Origin: Candidatus Gallitreponema excrementavium
GTDB lineage: Bacteria > Spirochaetota > Spirochaetia > Treponematales > Treponemataceae
Assembly: GCA_017694795.1 (NCBI GenBank)
Contig: JADIMM010000023.1
Span: forward strand, 1 to 64,000
Reading direction: 5' to 3'
Length of the DNA stretch: 64,000 nt
The notes beneath the pieces are model-generated. The model was not told the origin of the DNA. It saw nothing but the letters and a program-made list of their open reading frames with translations, and did no database searches. Positions 1-9,391 of the stretch are shown in pieces. Every line of letters begins with the position of its first letter. Position 1 is the first letter of the stretch. The position numbers and the translations under genes are program-made.

Positions 1-50
1 GGCGTGCCTTTTGCTGTTATCCGGCAAAAGGTGTGCCGTCTTTTTATTTT
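1..50 (+). terminator. Rho-independent terminator at window start
   Basis: Arms at 1-14 and 24-37 pair with some G-U pairs and are followed by a T-rich run at 39-53. It should end a plus-strand transcript entering from the left, whose gene lies outside the window. The pullulanase ribosome site begins about 25 bases further on. Confidence 0.7.
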
Positions 51-85
51 TTTAAACAAAATTCAATTCAACTTAAGGAGGAAAG

Positions 86-2641
86 ATGAAAAAGTTTTGT
101 TTTAAAATTCTGCCGGGAGTTCTTCTCGTTCTCCTTTTGGCAATGTGGGGTTGCTCTTCTAAAAGTGACTCTGTGACCCCGGGTGGAAGCGGTGAATTTA
201 CCGTGTATCTTTTGGATAAGCCTGCGGGGGACTGGGGGCTTTGGTACTGGCTTAATGACAGCACGGGAGTCCTGAAAAATGATGAAATTAGCTCAAAAGC
301 CGGAGCCTGGCCTACAGGAGCCACAAGCCTTACTGGCCAGGATGAAAAGGGTAGTTTTATAAGGTTTGATATAAGCAATTGGGGTAGCTATGACCGTCTG
401 GGGCTTTTGTTTGTAAACAGAGGTAATAAAGATGAACAAACCAGCGATACTTTTGTTCCTAAAGAAGTGTTGCAGGAATATAAAACCCTTTATTTTGTTT
501 TCAGTAATCCTACTGTATATTACACCGATTATGAAAGCACCCAGGGACTCCAGTCTGCAGAGATAACTTCAAATGATATGACGATGATCACTGCCGAAGT
601 AAGAAATGTTTCGGAGTTGGATCAAACATTGCTTTCCGTGGAGGATGCCGGAGGTAAACCTCTTACAGTACAAACTGCAGAATTGTCAGGTACTGAGCTT
701 ACCATAACTTTAAGTGCTGCCGGAACACCTCCATACAAGGTCACTTACAACGGCAAGACCGTTACTGCACAACCTGCTGTAAGTGTTATTGATGCGGTTT
801 TCGCTTACGACGGGGATGATTTGGGACTTACTTTTTCCGGTTCCCAGGCAACATTTAAGGCATGGATTCCTGTTGCAGAAAAAGTTGAATTACTTTTGTT
901 TAAAGAAGCCGGGGACTTTAAGACTTCAGATGATTCTTATGGAATGACCAAGGGCGATAAAGGGGTGTGGTCTTACACTTTGGATAACACTGCCGGTTAC
1001 AAGTATTATCAGTACAAGATAACCCGGGGCGGGGAGACTGTTGTGGTATGTGATATTTGGGGTAAGGCTGCAAGCCCTGATTCTGTGGCTTCCCAGATAG
1101 TGAATATTTCAACTGATCCTACCTGCGTTCCTGAGGGCGGTTGGGAAGCTGATTACACCAATCCTTTTGGTGCAAACGGTACAGAACCAAAGAAATACAC
1201 CGATGCCATAATTTATGAAATGCATATCCGGGACTGGTCCAGGGCCTTTGAAGCAGACAGTACAGGTAAATTTATTGATCTTGCCGATTCAGAAGGATTT
1301 GTTAAACACCTTACAGACCTGGGGATAACCCATGTCCAGCTTGTTCCGGTTTTTGACTATGCCCAGACAAATGATGATGAATCATACAACTGGGGTTACA
1401 ATCCTTATCATTACAATGTTCCGGAGGGCCGTTATGTAAAGGATATGAAGGACGGAAGCGACAGTGTAAAACAGTTCAGAACCTTTATTAAAAAGCTCCA
1501 TGATGCCGGAATAGCAGTAAATATGGATGTTGTTTATAACCATACCAGCGGAACCGGGGATTGGTCCCTCTACGACAAAACTGTTCCACAGTATTTTTAC
1601 AGAATGGATTCTTCCGGTAATTATTCCAACGGATCCGGCTGTGGAAACGAAGTTGCCACAAACCACAAAATGGTGGAAAAATATGTAATCGATTCTTTAA
1701 AACACTGGATGAAGGATTATCATATCAACGGTTTCAGGTTTGACCTTATGGGACTCCACGAAACAAGCTTTATGAAAAAAGTTTATGAGGCGCTTTCTGC
1801 CATAGACAAGAATGTAATGGTTTACGGGGAACCCTGGACCGGCGGTACAGCTGCTGTTGTTAATGGTGTAAGCAAGTCAACTATTGATGATTGTGCAGGA
1901 GTTGCCTGTTTTAATGACGACTTTAGGAATGCCATAAAGGGTGCGGAATACGGCGGGTTCCAAAAGGGGCATGTACAGGGTAAGTTTAGTGACAATGAGA
2001 TTGTAAAGGGGCTTAAAGGTTCGTTAAAAGAGGACGGAGGCTTTACAAATGTTTTGGGCAGGTCCCTTAACTATGTGGAATGCCATGACAACTACACCCT
2101 TTTTGACAAGCTTGCCATTTCCTACCTCGATAAAACCAGTTACGACGGTGACCTGTTTACTGCCATCGGTGATAAAGGATTGGAAGAAGTAAAAAAACAG
2201 GATAAGCTTAGTGCAGCCTTTGTTTTCCTTGCCCAGGGTACTCCCTTTATTAACGGGGGACAGGAATTCCTCCGGACCAAAAAGGGTGATGAAAACAGTT
2301 ATGAATCCCCGGATACAATCAACCAGATTAATATAGGATTTAAGGACACTTACAGCGATGTTTACAATACCTACAAGGGGCTTATTGCCTTGAGAAAGGC
2401 AAATCCTGCTGCCTTTGGGGCAAATGACAATGCTGAGGCAGAGACGCCCAGACCCGGTGTAACAAAATATACAACAGGGGACTTCCGGGTGTTCTTTAAT
2501 GCCACAACTTCTGATTATCCGATTCCGGATGGGGATAAGACCGGGTATACAAAGGCTGTGGATGTTTCTTCCGGGGCTGTTAAAGACGGAACTATTCCTT
2601 CTTCAGTTCCTGCCAAGGGGTTTGTTATCTTAAAGAAATAA
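86..2641 (+). CDS. pulA: Type I pullulanase (GH13), lipoprotein
   Basis: An 851-residue alpha-1,6-glucan debranching enzyme, likely anchored at the cell surface. The N-terminus is a lipoprotein signal with a Cys after AMWG (about residue 23). Next come a CBM41/PUD-like starch-binding region (about 35-130, with GLWYWLND), a beta-sandwich region resembling CBM48 (about 230-350), and the GH13 barrel. The pullulanase signature YNWGYNP is at 434-440. Conserved GH13 regions are DVVYNH, GFRFD (nucleophile D553), YGEPW (acid/base E582) and ECHDN (D668), so catalysis looks intact. AAGGAGG at 75-81 fixes the ATG at 86. No clear promoter is visible between the upstream terminator and this ribosome site. 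Length is normal for bacterial type I enzymes. It would feed linear maltodextrins to the MalEFG importer at 13-19 kb. Confidence 0.93.
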   Translation: MKKFCFKILPGVLLVLLLAMWGCSSKSDSVTPGGSGEFTVYLLDKPAGDWGLWYWLNDSTGVLKNDEISSKAGAWPTGATSLTGQDEKGSFIRFDISNWGSYDRLGLLFVNRGNKDEQTSDTFVPKEVLQEYKTLYFVFSNPTVYYTDYESTQGLQSAEITSNDMTMITAEVRNVSELDQTLLSVEDAGGKPLTVQTAELSGTELTITLSAAGTPPYKVTYNGKTVTAQPAVSVIDAVFAYDGDDLGLTFSGSQATFKAWIPVAEKVELLLFKEAGDFKTSDDSYGMTKGDKGVWSYTLDNTAGYKYYQYKITRGGETVVVCDIWGKAASPDSVASQIVNISTDPTCVPEGGWEADYTNPFGANGTEPKKYTDAIIYEMHIRDWSRAFEADSTGKFIDLADSEGFVKHLTDLGITHVQLVPVFDYAQTNDDESYNWGYNPYHYNVPEGRYVKDMKDGSDSVKQFRTFIKKLHDAGIAVNMDVVYNHTSGTGDWSLYDKTVPQYFYRMDSSGNYSNGSGCGNEVATNHKMVEKYVIDSLKHWMKDYHINGFRFDLMGLHETSFMKKVYEALSAIDKNVMVYGEPWTGGTAAVVNGVSKSTIDDCAGVACFNDDFRNAIKGAEYGGFQKGHVQGKFSDNEIVKGLKGSLKEDGGFTNVLGRSLNYVECHDNYTLFDKLAISYLDKTSYDGDLFTAIGDKGLEEVKKQDKLSAAFVFLAQGTPFINGGQEFLRTKKGDENSYESPDTINQINIGFKDTYSDVYNTYKGLIALRKANPAAFGANDNAEAETPRPGVTKYTTGDFRVFFNATTSDYPIPDGDKTGYTKAVDVSSGAVKDGTIPSSVPAKGFVILKK

Positions 2642-2690
2642 TCTTCTGGGGTATCTGTTAAGAACCACAGATTGAATCATTTAAAACAAA

Positions 2691-2727
2691 GGGTTGTCCT
2701 TGCAGGGCAACCCATTTTGTTTTTTTG
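2691..2727 (+). terminator. Terminator after pullulanase
   Basis: A 10-bp stem (2691-2700 with 2704-2713, one G-U pair) is followed by a T-rich run. It lies about 50 bases after the pullulanase stop and isolates that gene from the ABC transporter pair. Confidence 0.85.
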
Positions 2728-2805
2728 GGCAGATGTTTATTTGTAATAATTAAGTTTTAAAGTTTTTCCAATAAAAATATTACTATATCTTTTTTTTCTT
2801 TTTTC

Positions 2806-2814
2806 TGATAAAAT
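2806..2814 (+). promoter_or_regulatory. Extended -10 promoter for ABC permease
   Basis: TG at 2806-2807, one base, then TAAAAT at 2809-2814 form an extended -10 box. No good -35 is visible in the T-rich stretch upstream. Transcription would start near 2821, about 20 bases before the permease ATG. Confidence 0.4.
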
Positions 2815-2841
2815 ATCTCCATACATTGATAGGAGCAAAAT

Positions 2842-3783
2842 ATGTCTTTTTTACCGGTTCTCCTTGCCATGCAGGGGGCAGTATCCCAGGGTGTGCTTTG
2901 GGGCATAATGACCTTGGGGGTTTATGTTACATATAAGGTTTTGGATTTTGCCGATCTTACCGTTGACGGTTCCTTTGCTTTGGGAGGGGCTGTCAGTGCT
3001 GTTTTTTTTGTAAACGGAATGAATCCTTTCCTTTCGCTTTTAATGGCCTTTATTGCCGGGGGACTGGCAGGCCTGGTTACCGGATTACTTAATACAAAAT
3101 TAAAAATTCCAGGAATCCTTGCTGGAATATTAACCATGATAGCCTTGTATTCCGTTAACATCAGGATTATGGGAAAGTCCAACCTACCTTTCGGGAAAAT
3201 GCCTACCATGGTTACCTGTCTCGATTTTTTGGGATTCAGCAAGGTTACTACGGCCTTGATTTTGGGAGTAGCTTTTTCTGCTGTAATAATCGCATTGATG
3301 TACTGGTTTTTTGGAACGGAAATTGGTTGTGCCATAAGGGCTACGGGAAATAATGAAAAAATGGTCCGTGCCCAGGGCGTAAACACCGATACAATGAAAA
3401 TCATAGGTCTTGTTATTTCCAATGCCCTGGTTGCCCTTTCCGGGGCGATGGTTTCCCAGTCCCAGGGATATGCAGATGTGGGAATGGGAACAGGAACTAT
3501 TGTTATCGGCCTTGCTTCTGTGATTATCGGAGAAGTTGTGATGGGTAAACACTTTGGTTTTTGGTACCTGCTGGCTTCCGTTGTGGTTGGGTCTGTAATA
3601 TACAGGATTATAATTGCAGTTGTCCTCCAACTGGGATTGGAAACATCGGATTTGAAATTATTGACTGCCATAATTGTTGCGGTTGCCCTTTCGGTTCCTG
3701 TAATGAAAAAAAATTACCAGCGTTTTGCAAAAAAACGGGTTAAAATCAGGAATTCCTCTGAGTCCGCAGAGAATATAAAATAA
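2842..3783 (+). CDS. ABC transporter permease, branched-chain/Trp-like family
   Basis: A 313-residue inner-membrane permease of the BPD_transp_2 type (COG4120, the uncharacterised system often linked to tryptophan or tyrosine uptake). About nine hydrophobic segments run through the protein. The conserved motif VDGSFALGG (about 47-55) follows the first membrane segments, and GCAIRATGNN (about 173-182) matches the family's cytoplasmic coupling loop. The C-terminal tail is basic. AGGAG at 2832 supports the ATG. The ATPase gene follows after 12 bases. This family normally has a periplasmic binding protein (PF04392 type) as first gene; none is encoded next to it here. Substrate unknown. Confidence 0.85.
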   Translation: MSFLPVLLAMQGAVSQGVLWGIMTLGVYVTYKVLDFADLTVDGSFALGGAVSAVFFVNGMNPFLSLLMAFIAGGLAGLVTGLLNTKLKIPGILAGILTMIALYSVNIRIMGKSNLPFGKMPTMVTCLDFLGFSKVTTALILGVAFSAVIIALMYWFFGTEIGCAIRATGNNEKMVRAQGVNTDTMKIIGLVISNALVALSGAMVSQSQGYADVGMGTGTIVIGLASVIIGEVVMGKHFGFWYLLASVVVGSVIYRIIIAVVLQLGLETSDLKLLTAIIVAVALSVPVMKKNYQRFAKKRVKIRNSSESAENIK

Positions 3784-3795
3784 ACTGGAGGAAAA

Positions 3796-4581
3796 ATGCT
3801 TAAACTTGTTAATGTTTCAAAAACTTTCAATCCGGGAACAATAACCGAAAAAAAAGCCCTTATAGATATAAATCTTCATCTTAATCCCGGGGACTTTGTA
3901 ACTGTAATCGGCGGAAACGGTGCGGGAAAATCCACCCTGCTTAATCTTATTGCCGGGGTTCACGAGTGCGATACAGGCAGCATCTTTATTGACGGAAAAG
4001 ATGTAACCGACATGAAGGAACATATAAGATCCCGGTATCTCGGCCGGGTGTTCCAGGATCCCATGATGGGGACAGCTTCTAATATGGAAATAGAAGAAAA
4101 TCTGGCAATGGCATACAGGCGGACAAAAAAACGTGGCCTAGGGTGGGGGATTACAAGTCATGAAAAGAAATTGTTCCGGGAAAAATTGGCTTATCTTGAT
4201 TTGGGACTTGAGGACAGAATGAAATCAAAGGTCGGTTTACTTTCCGGTGGTCAAAGACAGGCACTTACACTTTTGATGGCAACATTGGAAACTCCCAAAA
4301 TCCTTTTATTGGATGAACACACTGCAGCATTGGACCCTAAAACTGCGGCAAGGGTACTGGATATAACTGATGAAATTATTAAGGCTTCCAAACTCACCAC
4401 CTTTATGGTAACTCATAATATGAAGCACGCAATAAAATATGGCAGCAGACTTATAATGATGAAGGAAGGCCGGATAATTTATGATGTATCCGGGGAAGAA
4501 AAAAAGAATCTTGAAGTTTCACAACTGCTGTCAAAATTCCAAAGCGACGGGGACGCAAACGACAGAATGATACTTAATTAA
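3796..4581 (+). CDS. ABC transporter ATP-binding protein
   Basis: A 261-residue nucleotide-binding subunit that should energise the permease encoded just upstream (COG1101-like). Walker A GNGAGKST is at 40-47, the signature LSGGQ at 149-153, Walker B ILLLDE at 169-174, and the switch histidine at H207 in MVTHN. All catalytic motifs are intact. TGGAGG at 3785-3790 supports the start. A strong terminator follows, so permease and ATPase form a two-gene unit. Confidence 0.9.
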   Translation: MLKLVNVSKTFNPGTITEKKALIDINLHLNPGDFVTVIGGNGAGKSTLLNLIAGVHECDTGSIFIDGKDVTDMKEHIRSRYLGRVFQDPMMGTASNMEIEENLAMAYRRTKKRGLGWGITSHEKKLFREKLAYLDLGLEDRMKSKVGLLSGGQRQALTLLMATLETPKILLLDEHTAALDPKTAARVLDITDEIIKASKLTTFMVTHNMKHAIKYGSRLIMMKEGRIIYDVSGEEKKNLEVSQLLSKFQSDGDANDRMILN

Positions 4582-4605
4582 CAGTTTCTTTTGTCTGTTA
4601 CAAGG

Positions 4606-4650
4606 GGCTGCCCGGAAATCATTTATGGTTTTCCGGCAGCCTTTTTGTTT
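4606..4650 (+). terminator. Terminator after ABC ATPase
   Basis: A 12-bp stem with one bulged C pairs 4606-4618 with 4630-4641, followed by TTTTTGTTTT. It ends the ABC permease/ATPase transcript ahead of the convergent regulator gene. Confidence 0.9.
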
Positions 4651-4746
4651 TACTGTTACCTGTATTTTTCCTGCCTTTTTAGGACAACACTTTATAAAAA
4701 ATAAGACGGGTGATTTTCCTGAGTCAGGAATATTTGCATTTCTAAT

Positions 4747-5121
4747 TTATTCCTGTTTAAAACTGTTGATGTGTTTTTTCAGACAGTCAAAGGTTTCTTC
4801 CGATATTACATGTTCGATTCTACAGGCATCTTTTTCTGCTGTTTTTTCGGACACTCCGAGACGGATAAATATGGTTTTTAAAATATTATGGCGTTCAAGA
4901 ATCTTTTCTGCTATTTCTTTTCCGGGAGGAAGAAGGGATATAAACCCGTTTTCGTCAATTTTCAAGTATCCGTTTTCTTCCAGCTTGTGTACGGCAATAC
5001 TTACCGTAGGCCTGGAAAAGCCCATTTCCCTTGATATGTCAATAGCCCGTACATTTCCCTTTTTGTTCTGTAGTGAGATTATTGTTTCCAGATACATTTC
5101 TGCTGATTCTTGAATTACCAT
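4747..5121 (-). CDS. DtxR/MntR-family metal-dependent repressor
   Basis: A 124-residue transcription factor. Residues about 5-60 form a winged helix (ESAEMYLETI, then the recognition helix around SRPTVSIAVHKLEENGYL). Residues about 65-124 form the dimerisation/metal-binding domain (GKEIAEKILERHNIL, then DACRIEHVISEE, with the His/Glu/Cys ligands expected in this family). The SH3-like third domain of DtxR is absent, as in MntR and many short homologues. It probably senses Mn or Fe, but no metal transporter lies beside it, so its target is unclear. No Shine-Dalgarno precedes the ATG; a near-consensus promoter ends only 6 bases before it, implying a leaderless mRNA. It is convergent with the ABC pair. 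Confidence 0.87.
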   Translation of the reverse strand: MVIQESAEMYLETIISLQNKKGNVRAIDISREMGFSRPTVSIAVHKLEENGYLKIDENGFISLLPPGKEIAEKILERHNILKTIFIRLGVSEKTAEKDACRIEHVISEETFDCLKKHINSFKQE

Positions 5122-5127
5122 CAGGAA

Positions 5128-5157
5128 ATTATAACTTTATGGGGAGATTATTGTCAA
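5128..5157 (-). promoter_or_regulatory. Sigma-70 promoter of dtxR-like gene, leaderless
   Basis: On the minus strand TTGACA (5152-5157) and TATAAT (5128-5133) are separated by 18 bases. Both hexamers match consensus perfectly. Only six bases lie between the -10 box and the ATG at 5121, so the predicted start of transcription falls on, or within a base of, the A of the start codon. Confidence 0.8.
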
Positions 5158-5216
5158 CTGAGTTGGGGATTTCTGACCGGCTGATTTTTTTACATTGCTT
5201 TATTTAAAAATCTGGA

Positions 5217-5252
5217 TAAAAAAAGCCCCCCGGAGTAAACCGGAGGGGCTTA
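5217..5252 (-). terminator. Terminator of the RND efflux operon
   Basis: On the minus strand a GC-rich stem (AAGCCCCTCCGG paired with a CCGGGGGGCTT arm) is followed by a run of seven or more T. It lies 16 bases beyond the RND pump stop codon. Confidence 0.9.
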
Positions 5253-5267
5253 TCACTTTTTCAATTA

Positions 5268-8200
5268 TTAAATTATTGTGCTTGAAAGATTTGTTTTTCC
5301 TGAATCCAGTTCTTCCAGCTGATTTATCAAAGCCATTGGGTCATTAAACCTCTTTTCGCGGCGTTTGTTCAACAGGCTGTACATTACAGGAGTTACAAAC
5401 AGAGTCATAAAAGCCCCGGAACACAAACCTCCAACAATGGTAATACAAATAGGCTGCATTGATTCCGCCCCTTCCCCCGGGAAGAATGCCATAGGAACCA
5501 TACCTATTACGGTTGTCAGTGTTGTCATAAGGATTGGCTGTAACCTGTCTTTTCCAGCCATGAGACAGGCTTTTTTTACCGGTATTTTTTTGTCCACAAG
5601 CTGGTTCGTGTAGTCAACAAGAACGATACCGTTGTTTACAACTATACCTACAAGGGCAACCATACCTACTATGGAATACATACTCAAAGTCTGTCCTGTC
5701 ATAACATATACACCAACAACACCAATCATCAAAAGCGGAATACTAAAGAAGATTATCAGCGGGTCTACCAAGGATTCAAACTGTGCCGCCATAACTGCAA
5801 ATACAAGGAAGATTGCAAGAATAATTACAATAATAAATGCACTTCCAAATCTTTCAATATCCTGGGCATCTCCCCCGTAGCTGAGTTCCACTGATTCCGG
5901 GAGGACGATATTTTCATCTATAACCCTTTCTACAATTGACTGAACTTCAGTTGTTGCAGCTCCTTCAACCAGTTTTGCTGTAACATGGTTTACCCGGTCC
6001 CCGTCTTCCCTTTGTATTCTTTGAGGTGCCCGACCTTCTACTATGGTTACAAAGTTAGAAAGGCTCATTCTTCCATTGGTAGTATTTATGCTTAAGGCCT
6101 CTAAATCGGCAACGGTTTGTAAATCTGTATCTTTCAGAGATACGATGACTTCAATTTCATTTCCGTTTTCGTAATATGTTGTTGCAGTGGTACCGGAGAC
6201 TGCTGTTTTAAGCTCATTAGCAATAGTACTTATTGATACACCGGCAGAAGATGCAGCGTCTATGTCTATAACCATTCTATACCGAGGACTTCCGTTTTCA
6301 AGGTCACTTGTAATATCTGTTACCAATGGAACCTTGTCCTGCAAAACCTGAATAATTTCGTTTGCGGTTTTTTCAACTGCATTTGTATCATTTGAAATAA
6401 GTTTTATATCAATAGCACTGGAAGAACCACCCGGACCTCTACCGGAAGAAAAAGTTATGGTTACATCACTCCAGGATTGCAGGTGGGGTGTAAGGGCATT
6501 TTTTATGTCTGTAGGGGACATTTTTTGCTTTGATGGTTCCGGCAGGTTTATCTGTACGGAACCGGAGTTGCTGTCTCCGGAATCAAGGATTATTGACTCA
6601 TAGGCTCCTTCACATTCCTGAATGACAATGTCCTGGAATCTGAACAGGTATTCAGAAACAACTTCTTTATTTGTCCCGATCGGAAGCTTTATAGTAACAT
6701 TTACCTGGTCATCTGCAGAAGAGGATGGGGCAAGGTTCATTCCCATTCCGCTGAACTGTACAAGGGAATAAACCAACATTGCAATTACAAAGGTTAAAGT
6801 CAAAAACCTGTTGTTAAGGCAGAATTCCATGGCTTTTACATAACCGTTTTCAACAGCCCTTATACCATTGTACATTGCGTCATCAATTTTTTTCAGTGTT
6901 TTGTTCTTTAAAGGTTTTTGTGTCCTGGTTTCTATTTTCAGGATACTACCGCAAAGGGCGGGAACAATTGTAACGGCAACAAACAGAGAAGCAACTAACG
7001 AGATAACTACGGTTACAACCATTTCCTGGAACATTTGTCCAATCATTTCAAGTTCGGTTTTATACAAAAGCATGGGTATAAAAACGCAAAGGGTTGTAAG
7101 GGTGGAGGCCATAATAGCGTTAATCATGTTTTTACTTCCCAATATTGCTGCTATTGCCGGTTTTTCCCCTATCTCACGGTGTTTGTAAATGTTTTCCAAA
7201 ATAACAATGGAGGAGTCTACAACCATTCCCATACCGAGAATCAACCCTGCCATTGTCATCAAGTTACATGTCAGTCCCATGATTGACATACACATAAGGG
7301 TAATCAAAATTGAAATCGGTAAGGAAAGCCCGATTATGAATGAAGACTTGATATTCCTCAAGAACAGAAAAATAATCACAACTGCCAGAAGAGCTCCCGT
7401 TATTCCGGAAGAATAAACTTCTTTCATTGTGGAATCAATCATTGTGGTATCATCACTTATGATGTAGGCGGTAACACCCTTTGGTAACTGTTCATTTATC
7501 TGCGGAAGAATTTCTTTGACTCCCTTTGAAACTGAAGAGGGGTTTGCATCAGATTCGTTGGAAACAGAAATGTAAAGGCTCTGCACTCCGTTGATGTAAA
7601 CATTGCGTCCCCTTGTATCAAATCCTTCGTAAACATCAGCAATATCATCAACTTTAATCACAGCCCCGTCAATTGTAGTTATAACGGTTTGTCTGATATC
7701 ATCCAGGTTTTCAAAATATTCACTTGTTACTATCTCATAATCCATGCCATTCTGGGTTATCTCTCCTGAAGAGAGTTGGATGTTTCTGGTGGCAAGGGCT
7801 TGTGAAACTGCAGAAAATGACAGTCCGTATGCGTCCAACCGGTTACGGTCTATGTCAACTCTTACTTCTTTTGCAGAACCACCCCTGACATCCACAGAAG
7901 CAACACCGTTAACCCTTTCCAACATTGGCGTTATAGTATCCTCTGCAAGGTTATTGAGTTCATCTCTCGGAAGTTCTCCCTGAACCGCCAGCCTCATTAT
8001 AGGCATAGAACTCATATCAAATTGCCTTACTGTCGGAGTGCCACAGTCATCTGGTAACCGGTTGATGACAGAATTTAAAGCTTGTTCTATGTCATCTTGT
8101 GCTTCGTCAAGATCCTGGTCATAACCGAATTCAAGCATAATATTACTCCGGCCTTCTGTGGAGTTAGAACGGATTTGCTTTATTCCGGAAACACCCTTTA

Positions 8201-8411
8201 TTGCGTTTTCAATTACCTGTGTAACATTTTCGTCTATTTCTTCCGGGCCAACACCTGAATATGTAGTCATAACAGACAAAATCGGCAATTCTGTTGTTGG
8301 GAAAAGTGCAATACCCAGTCTGGGGATAAATACGCATGCAACAACACATATAAGGATATATACCATTGTAACCGTAACAGGACGGCGTACTGATAATTCA
8401 GCTATTGTCAT
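5268..8411 (-). CDS. RND efflux pump inner-membrane subunit (AcrB/HAE1-like)
   Basis: A 1047-residue proton-driven exporter of the HAE1/AcrB group. It has the expected layout: an N-terminal membrane segment (10-30), a large periplasmic porter loop, six membrane segments from about 335, a second loop (about 555-865), and a second membrane bundle. In TM4 the motif is VVDSSIVILEN; D399 matches AcrB D407, while the second Asp is Ser (S400). In TM10 the motif is VVNNGIVLVDY (about 925), with Asn where AcrB has Lys940. Both changes are common in AcrB relatives outside Proteobacteria, so proton coupling may differ. The start overlaps the adaptor gene stop by 4 bases. Substrates (drugs, bile salts or lipids) cannot be told from sequence. 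Confidence 0.93.
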   Translation of the reverse strand: MTIAELSVRRPVTVTMVYILICVVACVFIPRLGIALFPTTELPILSVMTTYSGVGPEEIDENVTQVIENAIKGVSGIKQIRSNSTEGRSNIMLEFGYDQDLDEAQDDIEQALNSVINRLPDDCGTPTVRQFDMSSMPIMRLAVQGELPRDELNNLAEDTITPMLERVNGVASVDVRGGSAKEVRVDIDRNRLDAYGLSFSAVSQALATRNIQLSSGEITQNGMDYEIVTSEYFENLDDIRQTVITTIDGAVIKVDDIADVYEGFDTRGRNVYINGVQSLYISVSNESDANPSSVSKGVKEILPQINEQLPKGVTAYIISDDTTMIDSTMKEVYSSGITGALLAVVIIFLFLRNIKSSFIIGLSLPISILITLMCMSIMGLTCNLMTMAGLILGMGMVVDSSIVILENIYKHREIGEKPAIAAILGSKNMINAIMASTLTTLCVFIPMLLYKTELEMIGQMFQEMVVTVVISLVASLFVAVTIVPALCGSILKIETRTQKPLKNKTLKKIDDAMYNGIRAVENGYVKAMEFCLNNRFLTLTFVIAMLVYSLVQFSGMGMNLAPSSSADDQVNVTIKLPIGTNKEVVSEYLFRFQDIVIQECEGAYESIILDSGDSNSGSVQINLPEPSKQKMSPTDIKNALTPHLQSWSDVTITFSSGRGPGGSSSAIDIKLISNDTNAVEKTANEIIQVLQDKVPLVTDITSDLENGSPRYRMVIDIDAASSAGVSISTIANELKTAVSGTTATTYYENGNEIEVIVSLKDTDLQTVADLEALSINTTNGRMSLSNFVTIVEGRAPQRIQREDGDRVNHVTAKLVEGAATTEVQSIVERVIDENIVLPESVELSYGGDAQDIERFGSAFIIVIILAIFLVFAVMAAQFESLVDPLIIFFSIPLLMIGVVGVYVMTGQTLSMYSIVGMVALVGIVVNNGIVLVDYTNQLVDKKIPVKKACLMAGKDRLQPILMTTLTTVIGMVPMAFFPGEGAESMQPICITIVGGLCSGAFMTLFVTPVMYSLLNKRREKRFNDPMALINQLEELDSGKTNLSSTII

Positions 8412-9391
8412 TTATTACCTCCGGCAACCTTTACCGGGCTTCCTTCCGTAGCGGAGCCTGCTGTTATTACCTGCATTCCTTCTTCCAAGCCACTGGTAAT
8501 TTGGATGTCATTGTCATTACTTATTCCGGTAGTGACGACAACTCTCTTTGCCGTATTATTCTCATCTATTACAAATACAGTGGAATCTGTGTTGTAAGTT
8601 TTGATTGCGGATTTTGGAACTACAAAACTATTGTCTTCTTCCTGAATAACAAGACTTACAGTGGCAAACATTCCCGGTTTGATTCTTGAGTCATATTTAT
8701 CCAGTTCCAGAACGGTCTCAACTGTCCGGTTTGAATTGTTAACTACCGGGCTTACCGATGTGACCTTTGCAGAAAATTCTTCTCCCGGCATTGAGGTAAA
8801 AGAAACAAAGGCATTCAGTCCCTTTTTTAAATAGCCTGAATATTTTTCAGAAACATAAACTGTTATCTTCAGGTCTCTCAGGGAACCTACAGCTCCTATT
8901 ACAGTACTGGTGCTGACGGTGTCCCCGGGATTTACCGGCATTGATATTACTGTGCCGGTAACTGTTGATACAACAGGGTTTACTGCATAGGCAGAACCTG
9001 GTTTGGATGGATCTACATAGGCAATAATTTCGCCTTTTTTTACAGAAGCCCCCAATCCTTTTACTATTTCAGTAACTTTTCCGGAAGTATCAGGATAAAT
9101 ATTTATGCTGGATTTGGATTCTACCTCACCGTTGATTTTTACGGTACTGCGGATTGTTTCCGGAACTATTGTCTTTGCTGAGACTGTTACTGTATTTGCT
9201 TCCAACCGGGCTGTCTGGTCTGTGCTTTTGGAGACCGGAACTCCTTTTGGTGAAGCTGTACTGTTTTTAATGTTTGTGATGATAGTAGCCAGCATAAAAA
9301 AAGCTATCAATGCCAGCAGTACCATCTTTGTTTTACTTAGTTTCCTGAAACTGAATTTATTATTGATAAACCTGTTTTCATTATTGTCCAT
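8408..9391 (-). CDS. Membrane fusion protein (RND adaptor)
   Basis: A 327-residue periplasmic adaptor linking the RND pump to the TolC-like channel. One N-terminal membrane segment (about 23-42) anchors it; no lipobox is present. A lipoyl half-motif lies around GEIIAYVDPSKPG, a barrel-sandwich and beta-barrel region follows (SAKVTSVSPVVNNSNRTVE), and a C-terminal membrane-proximal region ends with GLEEGMQVIT. The alpha-helical hairpin is very short, like the shorter MFPs of Bacteroides and spirochaetes. The gene overlaps both neighbours (11 bases with the tolC-like gene, 4 with the pump gene), so it is translationally coupled. Confidence 0.9.
   Translation of the reverse strand: MDNNENRFINNKFSFRKLSKTKMVLLALIAFFMLATIITNIKNSTASPKGVPVSKSTDQTARLEANTVTVSAKTIVPETIRSTVKINGEVESKSSINIYPDTSGKVTEIVKGLGASVKKGEIIAYVDPSKPGSAYAVNPVVSTVTGTVISMPVNPGDTVSTSTVIGAVGSLRDLKITVYVSEKYSGYLKKGLNAFVSFTSMPGEEFSAKVTSVSPVVNNSNRTVETVLELDKYDSRIKPGMFATVSLVIQEEDNSFVVPKSAIKTYNTDSTVFVIDENNTAKRVVVTTGISNDNDIQITSGLEEGMQVITAGSATEGSPVKVAGGNK

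Noticed and set aside
2922-3671. Long minus-strand open frame (249 codons) over the ABC permease gene
   Set aside because: It is the antisense shadow of a clear membrane permease; its translation has no domain, and no ribosome site precedes it.
4625-5113. Plus-strand open frame of 162 codons opposite the DtxR-type gene
   Set aside because: It starts within the ABC terminator and runs antisense to a well-supported winged-helix regulator.
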